A stretch of DNA of 64,000 bases, taken from the NCBI RefSeq assembly GCF_036567905.1, contig NZ_DATCTO010000035.1:62001-126000 (forward strand), given 5' to 3'. This stretch comes from Candidatus Binatus sp. (GTDB taxonomy: Bacteria; Desulfobacterota; Binatia; Binatales; Binataceae). Of the stretch, positions 34,393 to 43,114 are shown in pieces. Under the pieces are notes generated by a model. The model did not search any database. It was not told where the DNA came from and saw only the letters and a program-made list of their open reading frames with translations. Numbering within the stretch: the first letter of the stretch is position 1; each line of letters opens with the position of its first letter. The position numbers and the translations under genes were made by a program.

Positions 34393-36786
34393 TTGCGCAG
34401 GATACTACTCATCTCGGGAATCGTGGTTGGCGCGGTGGTGCTGATCGCGGCTGCGCTCACCGCTTACGCATTCTTCAATTTGAGTTCGATCGTCGCCCGC
34501 AACGAGAAGCGAATACTGGCGCGCGTGAGCGACGAGCTTGGCCGTCGGGTCGAGGTCGGGAAAATACAGGCAGAAATGGGATGGGGCGTGTCGGTCGAAG
34601 TAAGCGGGCTCAAGATTGCGGACGATCCGACCTTTTCGGCTAAACCGTTTCTCGCCGCCAACGAAGTCTCGATCGAAGTTGAATTTATTCCGCTGCTTCG
34701 CGGCGCGGCGAAGGTCACCAGACTCGACCTCGTCGAACCCGACATCCGGATCGTGATGAACGCAAAGGGCGACCTGAACGTGAGCACGATCGGGAGCAGC
34801 CCCGATGACGCACGGCGAGAGACTTCGGAAGCGGCGCGGAGCCGGGGCGCAAAGAAGCGATCGTCGCTTGCCGACTTGTCGATCAAGGCGCTGAGCATCG
34901 AGGACGGCGCGATCTATTTCAACGATCTTGGCGAAAAGATGGCGCCAATCCGCGTCCATCATCTGGATTTCGACGTGAGAAATTTCGACGCCGCATCGGC
35001 CTTTGACGTCGAAACCAAGTCCGCCTTTGCGGGCGAAAAGCAAAACGTCGAGGCGTCGGGAAAGCTCGGACCCCTGCTCAAGCGAGGCGTACTGGACGCA
35101 TCGGGAATCCCGGTCGATCTGAAGGTGCAGCTCGATTCGATTCTGCTCGACAGTGTCCGCCCCCTCGCTGACGTGGGATCGGAAATACCGCCGGGGCTCT
35201 CGATTCCTGATCCCGTATCGGTGAGCGGGACTGTCCGCGGAACATTCGGCAAGCTCGCAATTGCGCTGAGCACCGATCTGAGCGGGGACCGGGTCGCATA
35301 CGCGGCGATTTTCAACAAGCCGGCTGGGACCGCGATGACGGTGAATGCCAACGGCATCTGGGCGGAGCAGCTCGAGATAGCGAGCGTGAACTTGAAGCTG
35401 TCCGATCTCGAATTGACGGCGAGCAGGTTTTCGGGCGGCGGTACGCAACCCTTGAGTGCGCAAATCGATTCGAACAGCTTCAACCTTGCCAATCTGAGCC
35501 CGATGATCAATGCAGCGGCCGGGTACGGCGTGGCGGGCATGAGCGAAATTCACGGTACCGTGAAACTGGACACCAACGCGCCGGCGATGGATGGAACCGT
35601 GACCCTGAAACAGGTTGCGGTGAAGCTGGGGCCGTCGTGGCCGGGCGCAATCAGCGATCTGAACGGCAAGATTCGTTTGACCGATGGGCTCGAAGTCGTC
35701 GAACCGACGAGTTTCACCTTCGGTTCCGCGCACGCGAATATCGAGGGACGGGTCGAATCCATCCGTCCGCTGAAAGCGAGCTATGCGCTGAAGGCCGACT
35801 CAGTGAAGCTCGCGCAGGTATTCGCCTTCGCCGGTCGTCAGCCGGGCGAGGTTGTCAATCAGCTCGCGGTCAAAGGCACGGCCGACGGCGAGATGACTTC
35901 GCCGCGAATCAGTGCGACGATCCAATCGACGGACGGATCGCTCGAAAATGTTCCATACCGCAATCTCGATCTGACGGCGGCATACTTGAACGGCCGTGCG
36001 TCAGCGCATCCATTCAACATCGGCGCGTTCGGCGGCTCGCTGACGGCGCAAGCGGATGCAGTTTTTGGCGCCGCGCCGAAATTCAACGTCACGCTGGGGA
36101 TGAAGAATCTGAACGTCGAACAAGCGCTGCGCTCACAAAATATCGATGCGGCCAGCACGGTGCACGGCTTTCTGACCGGCAACGTGGCGGCGTCGGGCAG
36201 CGGCGCGGATTGGAATCGAATCAAGCCGACGTTGCGCGGTAGCGGGCGAGTAGCAATCGCGAACGGCAAGCTGGTGGGCGTCAATATCGTGGCAGACGCG
36301 CTCAACGCAGTCGCCGCGGCGCCGGGAGTCAGCCAACTCGTGAACGTGGCATTCATGTCGAGTCATCATGGGTTGCTGGTCGATCCCGATACCGAACTGC
36401 AATCGGCAACCATGAGCTATCAGGAGGTGGGGCCACGGTTCACGACGCACGATCTGTATGCGCAGTCGCCGGATTACAGGATCACTGGCGACGGCTGGTT
36501 CGACATGGACAAGAACATCAGCATGAACGCCGACATCCGGCTCGCGCTCGGACTGCAGGTCGCGATCCCGGTAACCGTGACCGGGAAACTGCCCGGGGTG
36601 CGCGTGCTACCGGACGTGCCAGCATTGGCGGAGCGCGTGGCGATGGGCGCGATTAACACGCCCGGCAACATAATCCGCGGCGGAGTGAACGCGGTGGGCT
36701 CGATGGTTGGCGCTGGACCGTCGGCTGGATCGTCGATTCCGTCGATTCCGAACCCGATTAACGCTCTCAAGAAACTCCTGCCTTGA
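34393..36786 (+). CDS. AsmA-family envelope protein
   Basis: 797 residues from TTG 34393. One N-terminal membrane segment (about 4-30) and the AsmA start pattern (...ILARVSDELGRRVEVGKIQA then GVSVEVSGLKIADDPTFS) lead into a long beta-rich region; residues near 570-620 (FNIGAFGGSLTAQADAVFGA) and the DUF3971/AsmA-like C-terminus repeat the pattern of lipid-channel 'bridge-like' proteins. Family members (AsmA, YhdP, TamB) help move phospholipids to the outer membrane. Here it stands alone 30 bases after the M20 gene and might be co-transcribed with it. Confidence 0.85.
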   Translation: MRRILLISGIVVGAVVLIAAALTAYAFFNLSSIVARNEKRILARVSDELGRRVEVGKIQAEMGWGVSVEVSGLKIADDPTFSAKPFLAANEVSIEVEFIPLLRGAAKVTRLDLVEPDIRIVMNAKGDLNVSTIGSSPDDARRETSEAARSRGAKKRSSLADLSIKALSIEDGAIYFNDLGEKMAPIRVHHLDFDVRNFDAASAFDVETKSAFAGEKQNVEASGKLGPLLKRGVLDASGIPVDLKVQLDSILLDSVRPLADVGSEIPPGLSIPDPVSVSGTVRGTFGKLAIALSTDLSGDRVAYAAIFNKPAGTAMTVNANGIWAEQLEIASVNLKLSDLELTASRFSGGGTQPLSAQIDSNSFNLANLSPMINAAAGYGVAGMSEIHGTVKLDTNAPAMDGTVTLKQVAVKLGPSWPGAISDLNGKIRLTDGLEVVEPTSFTFGSAHANIEGRVESIRPLKASYALKADSVKLAQVFAFAGRQPGEVVNQLAVKGTADGEMTSPRISATIQSTDGSLENVPYRNLDLTAAYLNGRASAHPFNIGAFGGSLTAQADAVFGAAPKFNVTLGMKNLNVEQALRSQNIDAASTVHGFLTGNVAASGSGADWNRIKPTLRGSGRVAIANGKLVGVNIVADALNAVAAAPGVSQLVNVAFMSSHHGLLVDPDTELQSATMSYQEVGPRFTTHDLYAQSPDYRITGDGWFDMDKNISMNADIRLALGLQVAIPVTVTGKLPGVRVLPDVPALAERVAMGAINTPGNIIRGGVNAVGSMVGAGPSAGSSIPSIPNPINALKKLLP

Positions 36787-36908
36787 GCGGGTTGCTCGCG
36801 CGAGCCGGCGGATGAGCAAGCCCAAAGTGCCGACGATCCCACGATCCACCGTCGTCAGTGGTTGCAAGCCACGCCGAAAGGCGAGCATGTTTGGAGCGAG
36901 GAGACCGG

Positions 36909-38261
36909 ATGAAACCAGCCATGACGACAATGTCCCTGCCGGACTCGCCGCTTTCACTTTGGCTCGACACTTACGGGCCGTACACGCCCGAGCCGCCGCT
37001 CAAGGGCGAAATCGATGCCGATGTGGCGATCGTCGGCGGTGGTTTCACCGGCCTTGCCACCGCGCGCGAACTCAGGCGCGCTGACCCGTCGCTGAAAGTC
37101 GCGGTGCTCGAAGCCAAGACCGCCGGCTACGGCGCGAGCGGCCGCAACGGCTCGTTCGCGATGACAGTGGTCGGGCTTGGGCTGGGCGTGACCGCGATGG
37201 TGCACGGCAAGCAATTCCTGAAAGAAGCGCATGCCTACATGGAGCAGGCGGTTGATCACCTGGACCGGCTAATCCTGGATGAAAAGCTCGAATGCAGCCG
37301 CATTCGCCCCGGCTTCCTGCGCGTGGCTACGGCGCCGGGCTACGTTCGCCGCCTCCAGCACGACGTCGAGCTCATGAAGTCGCTGGGCTTCAGCGGGATC
37401 GAATGGATCGGGCGCGACGAAGTGCGCGGCCGGGTTAACTCGCAGCGCTATCTGGGCGCGCTGTGGGAACCGCGCCTGGTGCTGGTGAATCCGGCGCAAC
37501 TGGTGCGCGAGGACAAGCGGATCGCGCTCGAAGCAGGCGCGTCGGTTTACGAAGAGACTCCGGTGCTCGAGATCACCTCGCGGCCCAATTTCAGACTCAC
37601 AACTCCGGGCGGGGCAGTTAACGCCGCCAAGCTCGTGTTCGCGACCAACGCCTACTCGCACCTCTTTCCCGAACTCAAGCGCAAGCAAGTGCCCGCCTTC
37701 ACCTACATGATCGCAACCGAGCCGCTGAGCGCCAAGCAACTCGAGCCGATCGGATGGAGCGGGTTCGAGGGAATCGAGGACGCGCGCAATCTCATCCACT
37801 ATTATCGACTGACGCCCGACCAACGGCTGGTGATGGGCGGCGGTCCGGTTGGACTGACCTGGGGCAACGACCTCGAAGGCGATCGCTCCGAGTCCGCGTG
37901 GCGCCATCTCGAGGAGCACATCGCCTTCCTCTTCCCGTCGCTGCGCGGCGTTCGGATCACCCATCGATGGGGCGGGCCGTTTTCGATCACGCTCGATCTT
38001 ACCCCCGCAGTCGGCTATCTGGGCGACCATCGCGCAGTTTACGCGCTCGGCTGTATCGGCCACGGGGTCTCGATGAGTCACCTGAACGCGCAGGTGCTGC
38101 GCGACCTGGTGCTGGAGCGCAAGAGCGAACTGCAGTGCCCGTTCGTTAACCGAAGAGTGATTCCGTGGCCGCCCGAACCGATCCGGATGGCGATCGCCGC
38201 TGGCCTCAGGGCCTACCTGATAACCGAGGACTGGGCTTACGAGCGGCGCATGGGCGCCTGA
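36909..38261 (+). CDS. FAD-dependent oxidoreductase (DAO family, PuuB/OrdL-like)
   Basis: 450 residues from ATG 36909, with GAGGAG about six bases upstream; 17 extra residues from 36858 are not family-like. Rossmann FAD motif [20 protein letters not shown] near residue 40, followed by [20 protein letters not shown], a stretch typical of gamma-glutamylputrescine or related amine oxidases. The C-terminal [20 protein letters not shown] contacts FAD. It oxidises an amine or amino-acid-like substrate; which one is not known. No polyamine-catabolism partners lie beside it. Confidence 0.88.
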   Translation: MKPAMTTMSLPDSPLSLWLDTYGPYTPEPPLKGEIDADVAIVGGGFTGLATARELRRADPSLKVAVLEAKTAGYGASGRNGSFAMTVVGLGLGVTAMVHGKQFLKEAHAYMEQAVDHLDRLILDEKLECSRIRPGFLRVATAPGYVRRLQHDVELMKSLGFSGIEWIGRDEVRGRVNSQRYLGALWEPRLVLVNPAQLVREDKRIALEAGASVYEETPVLEITSRPNFRLTTPGGAVNAAKLVFATNAYSHLFPELKRKQVPAFTYMIATEPLSAKQLEPIGWSGFEGIEDARNLIHYYRLTPDQRLVMGGGPVGLTWGNDLEGDRSESAWRHLEEHIAFLFPSLRGVRITHRWGGPFSITLDLTPAVGYLGDHRAVYALGCIGHGVSMSHLNAQVLRDLVLERKSELQCPFVNRRVIPWPPEPIRMAIAAGLRAYLITEDWAYERRMGA

Positions 38262-38272
38262 CCCGCGACGGA

Positions 38273-39157
38273 TCAGCTTGCGATCGCGTCCTTGTACAGC
38301 GGCGACGACGCTTTCATGAAGCGCAGCAGCATCCTCATCTCGGCGATGCGCTTGCCGGCCGCTTCATTCAGCGCGCTCTCGAACCACATGAATTCGGTCT
38401 TGGGGCTCTGGCCCAGCGCCACGATACTCCCGCTCACGCGGTATGGACGCTCGACCAGGACCGGGCCGTTGATGTTGCGCAGTTCGATCGCGCCGAACAG
38501 GCCCACTGCCTGGCCGAGTTTGCCGCGCAGAGTCGCGATCGATTGCGTGTAGAGAAGATGCACCATCGTCGCCGGGGTGGCGATTGCACCACCCCACGGC
38601 GAGGGCTTGGTGTACCATTCCAGCGGGTCGGTGATGACTTTCATCCGTTCGGCCGTCGCATCTTTGGTCAGAAATGCGTCGCATTCCTCGAAGCGATCGC
38701 CGGCTTTAAGCGGTCCCAGGATACGTAACTGGCCCGCGTCGAATCGATCGAGCGGACGGCGCAGCAATGCGGTTGGATCCTCGGGGCGTCCGACCGACGC
38801 GGTGCCTTCGGCTACACGCATGCCGTCATCGCGCTCGATCCAGGCATCGACTTGCGCGTCGGCCGCATCGCGGGGCGGCTCTTTGAGGAACGCGCGGACC
38901 GCTTCGCGGTCGGTGGTCGCATTCAGGAAATACATCGAGATAGTGCCGCGTTCAAACCAGCGCTGGCCGAACGCTTTCAGCAGGAGCGGCGGAAACAGTT
39001 CCAGGTGGATCGATCCGGCGACGGTGCCACCGCGAAAACCGAGCTTGGTCGCCATCGCGTCATCATGGATGCTGCCCGAAACATTGCGGGCGTTGTTGAC
39101 GGATCGGCGCAACGGGCCGACGAACACATGGTCGCGCAGCTCGATTTCTGAATTCAT
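38273..39157 (-). CDS. MaoC/hotdog-like protein of unknown function
   Basis: 294 residues. Residues about 30-60 (SIHDDAMATKLGFRGGTVAG then SIHLELFPP) resemble the hydratase signature of MaoC-type hotdog proteins (D...A...GF.G....G...H), and a second half of similar size may be a second hotdog unit. A MaoC-like enzyme would hydrate an enoyl-thioester, but the second catalytic half and the exact residues are not assignable. It is on the same strand as, and 167 bases downstream of, the exosortase-associated operon end. The FAD oxidoreductase gene converges from the other side. Confidence 0.55.
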   Translation of the reverse strand: MNSEIELRDHVFVGPLRRSVNNARNVSGSIHDDAMATKLGFRGGTVAGSIHLELFPPLLLKAFGQRWFERGTISMYFLNATTDREAVRAFLKEPPRDAADAQVDAWIERDDGMRVAEGTASVGRPEDPTALLRRPLDRFDAGQLRILGPLKAGDRFEECDAFLTKDATAERMKVITDPLEWYTKPSPWGGAIATPATMVHLLYTQSIATLRGKLGQAVGLFGAIELRNINGPVLVERPYRVSGSIVALGQSPKTEFMWFESALNEAAGKRIAEMRMLLRFMKASSPLYKDAIAS

Positions 39158-39324
39158 GGTGCCATCCTCGAAGCGAATTCAAGCAGGTCCCACGGCGATC
39201 GGCAAACTCCTAAAGCCTCGAGTGATAGGGCGTTTCCCGATCCATTTGTCAGAATGCCAGCTTCGGCGCATGCGCTCACCGGCGCCGCCTCGCAAATCTG
39301 CGATTCAGCCTGAGCGAGCAAGGC

Positions 39325-39573
39325 TCATCGCGACTGCGCCCGCTTGATCAGGCGCGACAGGGCGCGCACGCTTTCGAAATTCTCCGGAATCACTTCCTCG
39401 TCGCGAATCTCGATGCCGAAGGTCTCCTCGCAAAATGCCACCGTATTGATGACTCCCTGCGAATCGAGCAGGCCGCGTTGGAACAGCGAGTCGCCGGGTT
39501 TCAGCTCGCGGATCTTCCGCGCAGTGGGAAGCTGGAGCAGAAATTCGCGGATGGCGCTTTCGATGCTCTTCAT
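39325..39573 (-). CDS. acyl carrier protein (exosortase A-associated cluster)
   Basis: 82 residues from ATG 39573; an in-frame extension to 39690 lies inside the ligase gene. The phosphopantetheine site is Ser38 in RGLLDSQGVINTVAFCEETF, close to the usual DSL motif, and FGIEIRDEEVIPENF is a typical ACP helix III region. It lies five bases downstream of the ligase gene and is the last gene of a four-gene operon (two hydrolases, ligase, ACP). It probably carries the acyl group activated by the ligase. Confidence 0.88.
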   Translation of the reverse strand: MKSIESAIREFLLQLPTARKIRELKPGDSLFQRGLLDSQGVINTVAFCEETFGIEIRDEEVIPENFESVRALSRLIKRAQSR

Positions 39574-39578
39574 CGGCG

Positions 39579-41144
39579 TCAGCTCTCGCGCAGACTGCGG
39601 CGATCGACTTTTCCGTTGCTCATCAGGGGAATGCTCGCGCGAAATTCGATGGTCTCGGGCACCATGTAGGGCGGCAGCTCCGCGGCGCAATGATTGCGCA
39701 GCGTTTGCTCGCCGCCGTCCGAACCGACCTTCAGCACCACCACCGCTTTCAGCCGATTGCCGGTCTCCGGCTCGGGGACGGCAATCACCACGGCTGCATG
39801 GACGGCAGGATGACGGCAGAGTGCGGATTCGATCTCTGCGGTTTCAACCCTGTAACCGCGTACTTTGATCTGCTCATCGGCGCGGCCGATCAGTTCCAGC
39901 GTTCCATTCGCGTGCCGACGCACCAAATCTCCCGTGCGGCACGCGCGCACGCTCTGGCTCGGGCCGAGCCTGACGGTTCGCGTAACCTCCGCGGTCATTT
40001 CCGGAAGTCCGTAGTAGCCGAGCATCAGGCCCGGTCCGGTGATCCACAGCTCTCCAATCGCGCCGTCCGCCACCGGCTTTTCGTCCTCGCCCAGCACCAG
40101 CAGGCGAGTATCCGCGTCAGTCTTGCCGATCGTGCGCGTGTCAATTTCTTCGGGTGGAAATTTCACTTCGTGCAAGCAGCGAAGCTTCGCTTCGGTGCGG
40201 CCGTAGGTGATGACAAAACGAACGCGGGGCAAAAGCCGCATCAGCTCGCCGAGCCGCTGCGCCGGCAAGCGCTCGCCTCCGATCATGATGATTCGAAGCG
40301 CGGAGAAGTCGAGCGCGCCGAGATTTCCGCGGCTTAGCAGCATCTGGAAAACGCTCGCCACTGCATAGATGACGGTGATTCTCTGATCGCTCCAGCCTTT
40401 CGCGACCGCGGCCGGAAACGGCGCCAGCCGCAGCGCAACCGGATACACGGTCGCGCCCGCGAATACGCCGCTGAAGATCTCGAACGTCGACATAGCGCTG
40501 CTGAGAGGCGTGTAGCCGGGGATGCGGTCCTCGTTCGAAAGCCCAAGGGAAGGCACCGTCCACTCCGCCTGCGCGATTAGAGCGCGATGCGAAATCGCCG
40601 CGCCCTTGGGCGTCCCGGCGGAACCCGAAGTATACTGCACGAGGGCGAGGGCGGCATCGTCGATGTGAACCGGCGGCGGCTGTGCACTCTCGGCCTCGAC
40701 TTGGTTCCATGTCTGGGAGGACCATTTCGCGGCGGGGGTTGGGTTGGTCCCATCGCCGGCGTAGAGAACCGCGCGCATCGGCGCGCTGGCACCGAATGCC
40801 TGCTGCAGATCGTCGGCGCGGTCCATCGCGGTGACCAGGGCGCGGATTTCGCAATCACGCGCGATGGTCGCCAGGCGCGCCACGGGCGCGGCCGGGTCAA
40901 CCGGCACGAAGGCTGCCCCAGCCTTGAGAACGCCCCAGATGGAAATGATCGCCTCGAGCGACTTTGGCATCCACAGAGCCACGCGATCTCCGGCGTGGAC
41001 GCCGTGGCGAATCAACGAGTTCGCAACCCGGTTGGCGCTTGCGTCAAGTTCGGCATAAGTGAGAACCCGATCGTCCATTATCAGCGCTGGCCGCGCGCCG
41101 TGACGCGAGGCCGTCGCGGTGAGAAAAGATGGCAGCGGCGGCAT
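39579..41144 (-). CDS. AMP-forming acyl ligase, exosortase A-associated type
   Basis: 521 residues from ATG 41144 (MPPLPSFLTATASR); a longer frame to 41591 is antisense to a hydrolase gene and is not ligase-like. ANL superfamily motifs: A3 YTSGSAGTPKGAA (residues 171-183), YGRTEA (A5, with Arg where Pro is usual), the A7 motif YRTGDL equivalent CRTGDLVRR, and A10 SNGKVDRRSL with the catalytic Lys. The genes around it (ACP, two hydrolases) match the TIGR03098 ligase and its partners in exosortase A loci as I know them. It would charge the ACP with an acyl or amino-acyl group. Confidence 0.85.
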   Translation of the reverse strand: MPPLPSFLTATASRHGARPALIMDDRVLTYAELDASANRVANSLIRHGVHAGDRVALWMPKSLEAIISIWGVLKAGAAFVPVDPAAPVARLATIARDCEIRALVTAMDRADDLQQAFGASAPMRAVLYAGDGTNPTPAAKWSSQTWNQVEAESAQPPPVHIDDAALALVQYTSGSAGTPKGAAISHRALIAQAEWTVPSLGLSNEDRIPGYTPLSSAMSTFEIFSGVFAGATVYPVALRLAPFPAAVAKGWSDQRITVIYAVASVFQMLLSRGNLGALDFSALRIIMIGGERLPAQRLGELMRLLPRVRFVITYGRTEAKLRCLHEVKFPPEEIDTRTIGKTDADTRLLVLGEDEKPVADGAIGELWITGPGLMLGYYGLPEMTAEVTRTVRLGPSQSVRACRTGDLVRRHANGTLELIGRADEQIKVRGYRVETAEIESALCRHPAVHAAVVIAVPEPETGNRLKAVVVLKVGSDGGEQTLRNHCAAELPPYMVPETIEFRASIPLMSNGKVDRRSLRES

Positions 41145-41148
41145 CGAC

Positions 41149-41997
41149 CTAGGACTCTTGGGAAATCGGCTGGCGCCGAGTGCCGCTCTCGCTTCGCGCG
41201 GGATGAAATCCGCGCAGCCACGATATTGCACGCTCGATGACCGCGAACTGGCCCTCGATGGTATGAATTCGGCCGGCCCGGATCTCAATCTCGAGCCGCC
41301 CGCGCGCTTCGCTGTCGAGCTGCGAGAACAGAGCCTGCTCGGCGACGCGGAACTCCGCGCGCAGCCGGTCCTGCTCTCCGTAGAGAAAGAGCGCGCGCGC
41401 ATGCGAGCACGCCAGCGCTCTGAAGGAAATCTCGAAACTGTCCCGTATCTTTGGGGCACGCGCGCGCCCGACCATTGAGCGCAGGCGCGATGTGGCGCTG
41501 CCCGCGCGGCTGTATCCGAGCGGTCCGCCAGGCTTCTCCTCGAGCACCGCTGCGGTGGCAAAGAACATGCCGGAGATCGCGTCGGCCTCATCCTTGAATG
41601 AATCGAGCGCGCTCAGCGCGCTGAAGCAGTAGCCGGCCAGCAGAAACTGCTTCTGTCCGTGCGCTTCACGCAGGTGACGAATCGCGGCAACCACGTCCTC
41701 ACCAAGCGGCTCGTTGCGGTTCGGCAGCGCAACCTCGCCGGCGCTCTCGCCGCGACCTCGCAGGTCGAATCTCAGGGCCGCGAATCCCTCGGCGGCAAGG
41801 ATTCGGGTGGCGAGTACCGGAAGACGGCGAACCCCCGAACGCGGGCCGCCCGGGAACACGACGCACGCGCTCGCCGGCGACGCGTCAGGCGCCGGTGGCG
41901 TGAAGATCCCATGCAGAGCGCCCTTCGGGCCCTTGAATTCAAGCGGCTGCTCGGCGCGTGCGCGGCTCAGCGTGGCGGGAGTTTCACGCCAATTCAT
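41149..41997 (-). CDS. alpha/beta hydrolase, exosortase A-associated hydrolase 1-like
   Basis: 282 residues, cytoplasmic. A hydrolase-like oxyanion region (ACVVFPGGPRSGVRR) and LRFDLRGRGESAGEV are followed by the nucleophile-elbow equivalent LLAGYCFSALSALDSF, where Cys124 stands in the position of Ser in GxSxG. Hydrolase 1 proteins of exosortase A systems (TIGR03100) also have a Cys at this place (WGLCDGASA type). It overlaps hydrolase 2 upstream by 14 bases and is followed after four bases by the ligase. Role in the pathway is unknown. Confidence 0.8.
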   Translation of the reverse strand: MNWRETPATLSRARAEQPLEFKGPKGALHGIFTPPAPDASPASACVVFPGGPRSGVRRLPVLATRILAAEGFAALRFDLRGRGESAGEVALPNRNEPLGEDVVAAIRHLREAHGQKQFLLAGYCFSALSALDSFKDEADAISGMFFATAAVLEEKPGGPLGYSRAGSATSRLRSMVGRARAPKIRDSFEISFRALACSHARALFLYGEQDRLRAEFRVAEQALFSQLDSEARGRLEIEIRAGRIHTIEGQFAVIERAISWLRGFHPARSESGTRRQPISQES

Positions 41998-42823
41998 CGA
42001 GCCAGTCTCCCATCTGTCGTGCGATAACCTCCGGCGTCCACCAGGGGTCGCTTCCGTCTGGCCCGCGATGTAGAACTGCGCGCACGCTTAGACCGCGCCG
42101 GACGAGAGTCTCACGCAACTGGTTGTGTTCGCGCGAGAGCCTGGAGTGCTTCTGAAACTGCGCGATCAGAGTCGGGCCGCGCCAGGGTTGGAGAGCGTCC
42201 AGCAGGTCCGCCTCCTGGGCGCTCTCCAAGAACTTCCGGTAGAGGTCGAATCCGAGCACGGAGATTTTGCCCTCGCGCCTAATACGCTCACTCATCTGAT
42301 CGACGGTCAGCGACGGCCGATCGCCTTGCGACATTTCGAAATACATAACGTGGCGCATCGACTTGCGGAAGTAATCGCGCGCGCTCAGCACGGGCTCCCA
42401 GAGCGCAAGCCCGGTGGAGTCAGTAATCCTGCGGATCGCATTGGCGGCAACCAGCGCTCCGAACCGAACGCCGACCCACACGATTTGCGACGCGCCGGAT
42501 CGGCTGCGCGCGTAGATAGCGGCGTTCACCGCGTCATCGATCAAGTCCTCGAACGTTACGTCCTCCAAGTCGCCTGCCGAATCGCCATGCGCCCGCGGAT
42601 GATACAGGAAGGCGGAGTAGCCGTTTGCCGCGATGATCCGCGCCGCGATCGCCTCGGCTCTCCCCTCGCAATGATTCTCGGAGAAGCTGTTACAGAAGAG
42701 CACAATCGGCGCGCCCGGCCGCTCGGCGCGATACATCACTGCGTACAGCGGGCGGCCGTCGGATTCGAAATACCGGCGCTCCTCGGTCCACTGCTGCTTC
42801 CCGGTGGGGTGACGCGACAACAT
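41984..42823 (-). CDS. alpha/beta hydrolase, exosortase A-associated hydrolase 2-like
   Basis: 279 residues, first gene of the leftward operon. The body has FLYHPRAHGDSAGDLEDVTF followed by EDLIDDAVNAAIYA, and the nucleophile-elbow equivalent is VWVGVRFGALVAANAI with Arg120 instead of Ser. Hydrolase 2 proteins of exosortase A loci (TIGR03101) carry the same WGLRxGALLA pattern, so this is probably a family trait. It may be catalytically inactive or structural. It overlaps the next gene by 14 bases. Confidence 0.8.
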   Translation of the reverse strand: MLSRHPTGKQQWTEERRYFESDGRPLYAVMYRAERPGAPIVLFCNSFSENHCEGRAEAIAARIIAANGYSAFLYHPRAHGDSAGDLEDVTFEDLIDDAVNAAIYARSRSGASQIVWVGVRFGALVAANAIRRITDSTGLALWEPVLSARDYFRKSMRHVMYFEMSQGDRPSLTVDQMSERIRREGKISVLGFDLYRKFLESAQEADLLDALQPWRGPTLIAQFQKHSRLSREHNQLRETLVRRGLSVRAVLHRGPDGSDPWWTPEVIARQMGDWLDELA

Positions 42824-42931
42824 CGTCGGCGAAGACTAACACTCAGGCAAGCTGTTGATCCATTCACCTGCCATAGGGCTTGCCTCCGCGTCCAAGTGGT
42901 GCGATCGGATAGTCAGCAGGAGGTCCAGCTT

Positions 42932-43114
42932 ATGCCGGTCGGCGTAGTCAAAACTCCAGAAGACGAGATCGCGTGGGAACGCGCGAAGGCCCGCGCGCGC
43001 GAGGAATATCCCAACGCGCGCGGCAGGCAGTTCTACAGTATAGTGATGGCCATCTACAAGAAGATGACCCACTACACGCCTGCTTCGCGACGCCGTACGG
43101 AAATCCCCAGGTAA
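42932..43114 (+). CDS. small protein of unknown function
   Basis: 60 residues with a strong AGGAGG 8 bases upstream of ATG 42932. The sequence (MPVGVVKTPEDEIAWERAKA, RAREEYPNARGRQFYSIVMA, IYKKM) is charged and helical, and resembles small proteins often seen in phage or mobile contexts in many genomes. The stop codon TAA overlaps the ATG of the CoA-transferase gene (TAATG), so the two are translationally coupled. No function is known. Confidence 0.7.
   Translation: MPVGVVKTPEDEIAWERAKARAREEYPNARGRQFYSIVMAIYKKMTHYTPASRRRTEIPR

Noticed and set aside
42125..42931. N-terminal extension of the 42932-43114 small gene
   Set aside because: This part is antisense to the hydrolase 2 gene. The AGGAGG and ATG at 42932 define the true start.
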